Origin: an uncultured Christensenellaceae bacterium
GTDB taxonomy: Bacteria; Bacillota; Clostridia; Christensenellales; Pumilibacteraceae
DNA length: 28,577 bases
Assembly (NCBI GenBank): GCA_910587025.1
Contig: CAJUKR010000012.1
Location: 6,829 to 35,405 of the forward strand
Direction of reading: 5' to 3'
Shown: positions 24,268 to 28,577 of the stretch, piece after piece
Position numbering within the stretch: the stretch's first letter is position 1
How the letters are laid out: the number at the start of each line of letters is the position of its first letter
The notes under the pieces: generated by a model
What the model was told of the DNA's origin: nothing
The model's input: only the letters and a program-made list of their open reading frames with translations
The model's database searches: none
Made by a program: the position numbers and the translations under genes

Positions 24268-24817
24268 AGTCTGTTATCGCTTGTTTCAGTGTTTCATAGG
24301 TCGCTTCCGTAGGGTTCAGTGATTTCAGGGCATTTAGCGTCAAAGTCTTTTGATCGCCGCAATGCTCGTTCAGTACAGAAGTGGGTAGAACGTAAAATTT
24401 CCATTGTTCAAGACGCAAAGGGTCAACGGTCGCTCTGTTCAGACAGTCGAGAAGGCAGAACACGTAAAGTTGCGATTTGCGTTCACGCTTTACTATTTCG
24501 TTGTCGTTCCAGACATAAGTGGGAGCGATGCCGAAAATAGGGGAAGTAAGCGGCGCGTCTTCCTGCATCGTTTGAATATATGCGGAAGATTTAATTTCGA
24601 TAGAAACGCCGTCGAACATTGTTTTGAAAGGCTCGTTGGATTTTTGACCGGCACCGTCCAGATCAAGGGCGGCAGATACGATATATTCCGCAAGTATGCT
24701 TCTGGTTGCGGTGTTCATCAGGTCGAGGGAAATCCACGAAAGGAAATCGGAAAGTAACCGATTTGTCGGCATCTCATCGAATGTGAAATGCTCGTTACCT
24801 GTATAAAGTCTGTTCAT
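24251..24817 (-). CDS. PD-(D/E)XK nuclease-like protein of unknown function
   Basis: A 188-residue soluble protein. I recognise the pattern of an uncharacterised family seen in mobile elements, with LAEYIV, then FDGVSIEIKSSAYIQ, and later WKFYVLPTSVLNE. The first parts fit a restriction-endonuclease-like fold: E44 on helix 1, D69, then E74-x-K76, and a following Gln in SAYIQ. Nuclease activity and target are inferred, not known. It overlaps the repressor gene by four bases (ATGA) upstream and the integrase by 17 bases downstream, so it is expressed with the lysogeny genes. It could be a cargo or defence protein, or an accessory for integration. Confidence 0.7.
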   Translation of the reverse strand: MNRLYTGNEHFTFDEMPTNRLLSDFLSWISLDLMNTATRSILAEYIVSAALDLDGAGQKSNEPFKTMFDGVSIEIKSSAYIQTMQEDAPLTSPIFGIAPTYVWNDNEIVKRERKSQLYVFCLLDCLNRATVDPLRLEQWKFYVLPTSVLNEHCGDQKTLTLNALKSLNPTEATYETLKQAITDYAERK

Positions 24818-25173
24818 ACGCTACCCCCATTCAGTTCTGCTTTCTCTTTTTGTGTAAGGTACTTGTCAAGCAGCGCAAAGAATACCTTTTTATCATCGTC
24901 GGAGACCTTGCTCCATACGGACGCAATGACCTTTTCTTCCGCGCCTAACTTTTCCTTGCTTTGCGGCATATTTGTCACGCCGATAAGATAGTCGGCGGAC
25001 ACGTTGAGCGCAACGGCAATGTCGCGCAAAATCACCAGAATTGACGGGGATGCTTTGCTATGAACATAGCGAGAGATTGTTGCTTCCGTCGTGTTTGCAG
25101 TATCGGCTAACCACTTCTGTGATACGCCCCTATATTCTATTGTTTCTAAAAGTCTGTCAGCGAAACTAACCAT
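24814..25173 (-). CDS. CI-like XRE-family repressor
   Basis: A 119-residue protein with an N-terminal helix-turn-helix (about residues 17-40: VSQKWLADTANTTEATISRYV) and the closing ALNVSADYLIGVT typical of Cro/CI-type domains, then an acidic-basic C-terminal tail without an S24 peptidase domain. The ATG follows GGAGG (the minus strand of about 25182-25186). It faces the early genes across a 173-bp control region. It should keep the element silent and control its own operon (repressor, nuclease-like protein, integrase). Loss of repression would not be by RecA-driven self-cleavage, since no Ser-Lys peptidase is present. Confidence 0.88.
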   Translation of the reverse strand: MVSFADRLLETIEYRGVSQKWLADTANTTEATISRYVHSKASPSILVILRDIAVALNVSADYLIGVTNMPQSKEKLGAEEKVIASVWSKVSDDDKKVFFALLDKYLTQKEKAELNGGSV

Positions 25174-25196
25174 TGTTTGATACCTCCGTAGTTACT

Positions 25197-25219
25197 ATTC
25201 TATCATTTTTCGCCTGAAT
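25197..25219 (-). promoter_or_regulatory. Repressor promoter with overlapping degenerate operator
   Basis: On the minus strand TGATAGAAT (complement of 25197-25205) is a good extended -10 for the repressor gene; no convincing -35 is seen. Immediately upstream, 25206-25219 matches the palindrome at 25267-25280 at 10 of 14 positions. Binding there would block the -35 to -10 spacer, consistent with autorepression. Confidence 0.5.
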
Positions 25220-25265
25220 AAGATACTGAATTACAGTTATATTGACATTTCTCATAAAAATTATA

Positions 25266-25281
25266 ATTTTACGCGTAAAAT
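25266..25281. promoter_or_regulatory. 16-bp perfect palindrome, probable repressor operator
   Basis: ATTTTACGCGTAAAAT is a perfect palindrome. It lies in the divergent control region, four bases before the -35 of the rightward promoter. Size, symmetry and place suit an operator for the CI-like repressor or its Cro-like partner. Confidence 0.7.
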
Positions 25282-25284
25282 CGT

Positions 25285-25313
25285 TTGACAATTACAAATC
25301 TGTAAGTTAGAAT
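25285..25313 (+). promoter_or_regulatory. Rightward early promoter of the element
   Basis: TTGACA at 25285-25290 (perfect) and TAGAAT at 25308-25313 with an exact 17-base spacer. The start would be near 25320, about 27 bases before the first early gene. Confidence 0.8.
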
Positions 25314-25346
25314 ATGAGTATAAATTAAATTTCATCGGAGAACGCT

Positions 25347-25571
25347 ATGGAAACAAATTTGTTAAAATCGGTAAGAGTAAGGAATGGAAAAACCCAGACC
25401 GATATGGCAGCGTTGATTGAGAAGTCAATCGACACCTATGCGAAGAAAGAACGCGGTGATGTTTATTTTACGCCGGCGGAAATGGTAAGAGTGGTGAAAG
25501 CACTGAACTTGACGTTTAGTGAGTTCAACGCTATTTTTTTTGCGTCAGACTTACCGTTCTGTAATATTTGA
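25347..25571 (+). CDS. Small Cro-like XRE-family regulator
   Basis: A 74-residue protein made mostly of one helix-turn-helix: VRVRNGKTQTDMAALIEKSIDTYAKKERG fits helices 1-4 of the Cro/CI fold (written here only in part), followed by PAEMVRVVKALNLTFSEFNAIFF. A GGAG site precedes the ATG. It is the first gene from the rightward promoter, the place of cro in lambda-like switches. A role as antagonist of the CI-like repressor is an inference. Confidence 0.75.
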   Translation: METNLLKSVRVRNGKTQTDMAALIEKSIDTYAKKERGDVYFTPAEMVRVVKALNLTFSEFNAIFFASDLPFCNI

Positions 25572-25621
25572 CCGCTTTTCTTTCAACACTTACATTATAT
25601 CGCAAACGAGGTGATTTCACA

Positions 25622-26125
25622 ATGGGAAACGACTCTACGAAAACTAACGAAAATATCTACTTCCGCTGCAGAAAAGAAGCCGCTTTATACGATGACAGGC
25701 TACGTAGCAGAGAAAGTGCGGCAGACTTGCTCGGCGTAAGTCCTTCGTCGCTTGCAGATTACGAGTTAGGAAATACGAAAGTTGTGCCGGTTGACAAAGT
25801 TCACCTTATGGCGGATTTGTACAACGCTCCGCAGTTAAGAACGATGTATTGCAAGCACGATTGTCCGATAGGCGATTATCTCACGCTTGCAACCGAAATC
25901 CCAAAGCTCGAAACAGTTGTATTGAAACTGTTGAACAATCTTGAAGACGGGAAACTGGTGGAAGTTAAAAGGCAGTTGCTGAACATTGCGGCGACGGAAG
26001 GAATTTCGACGGAGAACTTTCATTCGATAGACGAAATTCTGGAATATCTCGACAGGTTGGTTGAGTCGATAAGTGGTCTGAAATTGCTTTGCATCAAAAC
26101 AAAGGCGGCGATTGAAGACTTATGA
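25622..26125 (+). CDS. Helix-turn-helix domain protein, early phage regulator-like
   Basis: I start it at ATG 25622 (167 residues) because GAGGTG at 25608-25613 is eight bases upstream; the frame is open from 25568 but overlaps the previous gene and lacks a site. The N-terminal half holds an HTH of the XRE type (RESAADLLGVSPSSLADYELG). CKHDCPIG follows at about residue 80, and the C-terminal half is helical, with TEIPKLETVVLKLLNNLEDGK and a possible coiled coil. Such proteins occur behind cro-like genes in clostridial phages; function is unknown. Its stop overlaps the next ATG (ATGA). Confidence 0.75.
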   Translation: MGNDSTKTNENIYFRCRKEAALYDDRLRSRESAADLLGVSPSSLADYELGNTKVVPVDKVHLMADLYNAPQLRTMYCKHDCPIGDYLTLATEIPKLETVVLKLLNNLEDGKLVEVKRQLLNIAATEGISTENFHSIDEILEYLDRLVESISGLKLLCIKTKAAIEDL

Positions 26126-26259
26126 CGAAGGAAGACATTATGAAGTATCTCGAAGAGAACTTCGGAATCAGGTCGGAAGGTGAGTTGAACGCAGCCATAG
26201 CATCCGCCGAAAAGTTAAACGTCGGAATTATGACGAAAGGAGTAAAGACAGATGATTGA
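26122..26259 (+). CDS. Small ORF, 45 residues, unknown
   Basis: ATG 26122 overlaps the previous stop (ATGA), and the stop at 26257-26259 lies eight bases inside the next gene. The product begins MTKEDIMKYLEENFGIRS and looks like one short amphipathic helical unit ending in a Lys-rich tail. It fills the only gap between two tightly packed genes, and its own codons include the Shine-Dalgarno site of the exonuclease gene (AAAGGAG near 26236-26242). Coupled translation on both sides argues that it is real, but I do not recognise a family. Confidence 0.6.
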   Translation: MTKEDIMKYLEENFGIRSEGELNAAIASAEKLNVGIMTKGVKTDD

Positions 26260-26860
26260 AATTCCAGAGTTTAAGGAATTACAGTTCAAAGAAGACACTC
26301 ATACATATACGGTAAACGGCTTTGTTGTACCGAGTGTATCGCACATTATGGAGCCGCTGTCGAACGCATATTACGGTGGCGTAGATAAAGATACGTTAAG
26401 TAGGGCGGCAAGCAGAGGTACAAGCGTACACGCAGCGGTTGAGAATTACTTGCTGTTCGGAATAGAAGACATTAGTAAAGAGTTGAGCGGGTATTTCGCA
26501 GGCTTTAAGAAATGGATTGATGAGTACAAGCCTGTACCTGTTAAGACGGAGTGCAGGATTTACCACAGGACGCTCAATTACGCAGGAACGGCGGACTTGC
26601 CTTGCTACATTGACGGCGATCTGACGCTTGTCGATTTTAAGACAACGGCATCGGTAGCGCAGGTTCTCACGAGAGTTCAGCTTGAAGCATACAAGAAGGC
26701 TTTTGAAAGTCACGGCATTGAGTTCAAGCGGAAACTCATTATTCAATCTGGAAAAGACGGTGCGTATCACGCCGTAGAACATCCGATAGCAGATGCAGAA
26801 AGTTGGAAGGTGTTTACGGAGTTACTCGATGTGTACCGCTTTATCAAAAAATATAAGTAG
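26252..26860 (+). CDS. RecB-type PD-(D/E)XK exonuclease (phage recombination)
   Basis: A 202-residue nuclease of the RecB/lambda-exonuclease-like superfamily. The motif order is H60 in RGTSVHAAVE, E100, D115 in GTADL, D128-F-K130 in LVDFKTT, and Q143 in QLEAY, the expected active site. There are no Cas4-type cysteines. With a Bet/RecT protein two genes downstream it should form an exonuclease-annealing protein pair, in which the nuclease resects double-strand ends and loads the annealing protein. AAAGGAG precedes the ATG. Confidence 0.85.
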   Translation: MIEIPEFKELQFKEDTHTYTVNGFVVPSVSHIMEPLSNAYYGGVDKDTLSRAASRGTSVHAAVENYLLFGIEDISKELSGYFAGFKKWIDEYKPVPVKTECRIYHRTLNYAGTADLPCYIDGDLTLVDFKTTASVAQVLTRVQLEAYKKAFESHGIEFKRKLIIQSGKDGAYHAVEHPIADAESWKVFTELLDVYRFIKKYK

Positions 26861-26871
26861 GAGGTTTCAAA

Positions 26872-27591
26872 ATGGAACAGGAAGAACAGGTTGTGGCCGT
26901 ATTACCCGAAGTTGTTGAAGGTAAGACGGTTGCAGAAGCGGAGATGAGTAAAGAAGTCACCGCAGTCGAAGCGCAAGCGGGGCAGATTACTATTGCGTCG
27001 CAAAGCGACTACGAACAGGCGGCGGCTTTCGGTAGGCTCATCAAACAGAAATCGGCGCAGATAATTGATTTCTTTGCACCGATGAAGAAGGCGGCTCACG
27101 AAGCGCACCAGAACATTTGCACCCGCGAAAAAGAAATGCTCGCACCGCTCATCTCGGCAGAGAAGACCGTCAAGCAAATTATGGGCGACTACGTTATGGA
27201 GCAGGAACGTAAGAGACGCGAAGAAGAAGAGCGTCTGAAAAGACTTGCCGAAGAAGAAGCGGAGAAGAAGTTGCAGGAAGCAATGGAACTCGAAGCGAGC
27301 GGACAGGCGGACGCGGCGGAAGCAGCGCTTATGGAAGCGGACATCGTAGACAGTGCAAGCAGAAGCGTAGTCGTGGAAGCGCCGAAAATCAAGGCAGACG
27401 GGGCATCGTCCAGCATCGACTGGGAAATTACGGTGGTCGATAACAGCAAAGTCCCTGTCGATTTCAACGGTATCTGCATCAGACCTGTTGACACAAAAGC
27501 AATCATAAGACTTATTCGGGCATCGAAAGGACAAATCCAGATACCCGGCATACAGTACAAGTCGGTTGCGAAATTATCTTTCAGAAAATAA
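26872..27591 (+). CDS. Coiled-coil phage protein of unknown function, linked to recombination genes
   Basis: A 239-residue protein with three parts. Residues 38-105 form a helical region resembling an uncharacterised phage family (SDYEQAAAFG, FFAPMKKAAHEAH). A long charged coiled coil rich in Glu, Arg and Lys follows (about 105-160). A small C-terminal domain begins SSIDWEITVVD and ends IQIPGIQYKSVAKLSFRK. I know this layout from phage proteins beside RecT/Bet or ERF genes, but no activity has been assigned that I can name. GGAGG lies before the ATG. A bridging or loading role for the flanking exonuclease and Bet proteins would be speculation. Confidence 0.75.
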   Translation: MEQEEQVVAVLPEVVEGKTVAEAEMSKEVTAVEAQAGQITIASQSDYEQAAAFGRLIKQKSAQIIDFFAPMKKAAHEAHQNICTREKEMLAPLISAEKTVKQIMGDYVMEQERKRREEEERLKRLAEEEAEKKLQEAMELEASGQADAAEAALMEADIVDSASRSVVVEAPKIKADGASSSIDWEITVVDNSKVPVDFNGICIRPVDTKAIIRLIRASKGQIQIPGIQYKSVAKLSFRK

Positions 27592-27607
27592 ACGGAGGTT
27601 TTAAGAA

Positions 27608-28516
27608 ATGGCAAGCAACGCATTAAGCAAGGTAGAGCAGAACGCTCTGCAGGTAAAATACGAAATTTGCGGCACGGTCGTGGAACTCGACATTGATTTC
27701 GTAAAGAAGTATCTCGTTCGCGGCAGGTCGGAATTGGTGACGGATCAGGAATTGGTTATGTTCATCAATACCTGCAAGATGCAGAAACTCAATCCGCTCG
27801 CAAACGGGGAAGTATATCTTATTAAGTACAGTAAGGACGAGCCGGCGCAGATGGTTGTCGGCAAAGACTCGTACAACAAGCGGGCGTTTACCAACCCGAA
27901 CTATCTGGGAAAAGAAGACGGCATCACGGTTCTGCGCGGCAACACGGTAGTGCAGAAGAAAGGATGCTGCCTTTATCCGCAGGAAGAATTGCTCGGCGGT
28001 TGGTGCCGCGTCTTCTACGTCAAGATGGGAATTAAGCTCGAAGCGTTCAGGGAAGTGGCTTTGTCGGAGTACAACAAGAATATGGCGAACTGGAAAACGA
28101 AGCCGGCGACGATGATAAACAAAGTTGCGATTGCACAGTGCCTGCGCGACGCGTTCCCTTCCGATTACGAAGGTATCTATGCGGAAGAAGAGCTGATTTC
28201 TTCGGGTCTGATACAGGCGGAAGAAGAAGGAAAAATCAAAGTAATCGACGCGGACGGCGTAGTGGTAGACGAAGAAGTAATCAATCTTCCCGAAGACGAC
28301 AGAGTTATTACGCAGGAAGAGCGCAAAGCAATGTTCACTCTCGCGCAGGAAGTCTACGGCAAGGAAGAGAGTGGCGGCAAGCTGAAACAGATGCTCAAAG
28401 ACGAGTTCGACACGGAATCTACCACGAGCCTGAAAAAATCGCAGTACGATAAGATTATGGAGTTAATCGAACAGGACAGAAGCGGAGACGGCGACGATAA
28501 CGGCGACGCAGAGTAA
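27608..28516 (+). CDS. bet: Bet/RecT-family single-strand annealing protein
   Basis: A 302-residue phage recombination protein that would coat single-stranded DNA and anneal complementary strands. Diagnostic segments are EQELVMFINTCKMQKLNPLA-like (here DQELVMFINTC then LNPLANGEVYLIKY), PAQMVVGKDSYNKRA, and NKVAIAQCLRDAFP. The C-terminal tail is very acidic, as in many annealing proteins that contact SSB or partner nucleases. GGAGG precedes the ATG at 27608. Partner genes are the exonuclease and the coiled-coil protein directly upstream. Confidence 0.9.
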   Translation: MASNALSKVEQNALQVKYEICGTVVELDIDFVKKYLVRGRSELVTDQELVMFINTCKMQKLNPLANGEVYLIKYSKDEPAQMVVGKDSYNKRAFTNPNYLGKEDGITVLRGNTVVQKKGCCLYPQEELLGGWCRVFYVKMGIKLEAFREVALSEYNKNMANWKTKPATMINKVAIAQCLRDAFPSDYEGIYAEEELISSGLIQAEEEGKIKVIDADGVVVDEEVINLPEDDRVITQEERKAMFTLAQEVYGKEESGGKLKQMLKDEFDTESTTSLKKSQYDKIMELIEQDRSGDGDDNGDAE

Positions 28517-28534
28517 TCCGAAAGGAGCGTCATA

Positions 28535-28577
28535 ATGGGAAGATTGCCAAAAATAGGGGTCGATTATTTTACGCACG
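28535..28577 (+). CDS. Start of a probable DUF4373 (Lin1244/Lin1753-like) phage replication protein, partial
   Basis: An AAAGGAG site (28521-28527) precedes ATG 28535, and 14 codons are visible before the edge. They read MGRLPKIGVDYFTH, close to the family opening of phage replisome-organiser-like DUF4373 proteins (a Gly-x-Asp-Tyr-Phe-x-His pattern). Position right after bet fits a replication gene. With only 14 residues the call is tentative. Confidence 0.55.
   Translation, partial: MGRLPKIGVDYFTH

Larger units (their letters stand above)
22508..28577. mobile_element. Integrated phage-like element, left part (continues beyond the window)
   Basis: The block runs from behind the queA terminator to the right edge. 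It holds a serine integrase at the extreme left pointing outward, a CI-like repressor, a divergent control region, Cro/HTH proteins, a RecB-type exonuclease, a Bet/RecT annealing protein and the start of a replication-type protein. This is the order of an early region in clostridial temperate phages. The left attachment site should lie between 22508 and 22542, but its core cannot be fixed without the right end. No capsid, terminase or conjugation gene is visible, so phage versus other integrative element is open; the recombination set favours phage. Confidence 0.85.

Noticed and set aside
25242..25267. Second TTGACA with TATAAT in the element control region
   Set aside because: The spacer is only 14 bases, too short for a working sigma-A promoter; the pair at 25285-25313 is better.
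25568..25621. Upstream start for the 167-residue HTH gene
   Set aside because: It overlaps the preceding gene, has no ribosome-binding site, and the GAGGTG site serves ATG 25622.
26252..26860. Cas4 and a possible CRISPR link for the nuclease
   Set aside because: The protein lacks the Cas4 cysteines, there is no repeat array nearby, and the Bet neighbour explains it as a phage exonuclease.

Overview
The window looks like a chromosomal segment of a Gram-positive, low-to-medium GC Clostridia-type Firmicute, with a phage-like element entering at the right. Support comes from gene order and signals rather than any search: rpsO-pnp-ylxY-M16 peptidase and ftsK-rimO-pgsA-cinA-recA-rny are classic Firmicute orders, Shine-Dalgarno sites are strong (GGAGG types), TTG starts occur (ftsK, ruvC), RNase Y and a YlxY-type sporulation-lineage protein are present, and promoters are sigma-A-like. 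I cannot name a genus.

Layout of the host part. 1-362: the C-terminal end of a HemZ-like radical SAM coproporphyrinogen enzyme, possibly frameshifted at its left edge. 376-5176: an RNA-metabolism operon with its own promoter and a structured leader: rpsO (S15), pnp (PNPase with an unusual charged insert in its S1 domain), a YlxY-like deacetylase homologue that has lost catalytic residues, and an M16 peptidase, closed by a strong terminator. 5208-14360: a promoter, then ftsK/spoIIIE, rimO, pgsA, cinA, recA and rny, tightly packed and closed by a terminator. 14382-14602: a small intergenic region with a leftward tRNA-Trp gene, its promoter and terminator, and an orphan rightward promoter. 14603-16556: proC, rnhA and a DedA/TVP38-type membrane protein, ending at a bidirectional terminator shared with the converging argG-argH operon (minus strand, 16629-19219). 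From a shared divergent promoter region runs ruvC-ruvA-ruvB-queA (19322-22498), the Holliday-junction processing set plus queuosine synthesis.

From about 22508 to the right end (28577, continuing outside) lies an integrated phage-like element inserted directly behind the queA terminator. On the minus strand are a large serine recombinase (integrase), a PD-(D/E)XK nuclease-like protein of unknown role, and a CI-like XRE repressor, all overlapping as one operon. A 173-bp divergent control region carries a perfect 16-bp palindrome and a second, degenerate copy of it. On the plus strand are two HTH proteins, an untracked 45-codon ORF, a RecB-type exonuclease, a coiled-coil phage protein of unknown function, a Bet/RecT annealing protein, and the first codons of a probable DUF4373-type replication protein. 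This is the lysogeny, early-control and recombination part of a temperate phage or related integrative element; the structural genes and the other attachment site are not in the window.

The items most worth a second look are the nuclease-like gene locked between repressor and integrase, the exonuclease-unknown-Bet recombination cassette, the PNPase S1-domain insert, the hairpin that buries the ylxY ribosome-binding site, and the degenerate CinA N-domain. I saw no CRISPR array, IS element or rRNA. No stretch above 300 bases is without an annotated feature.
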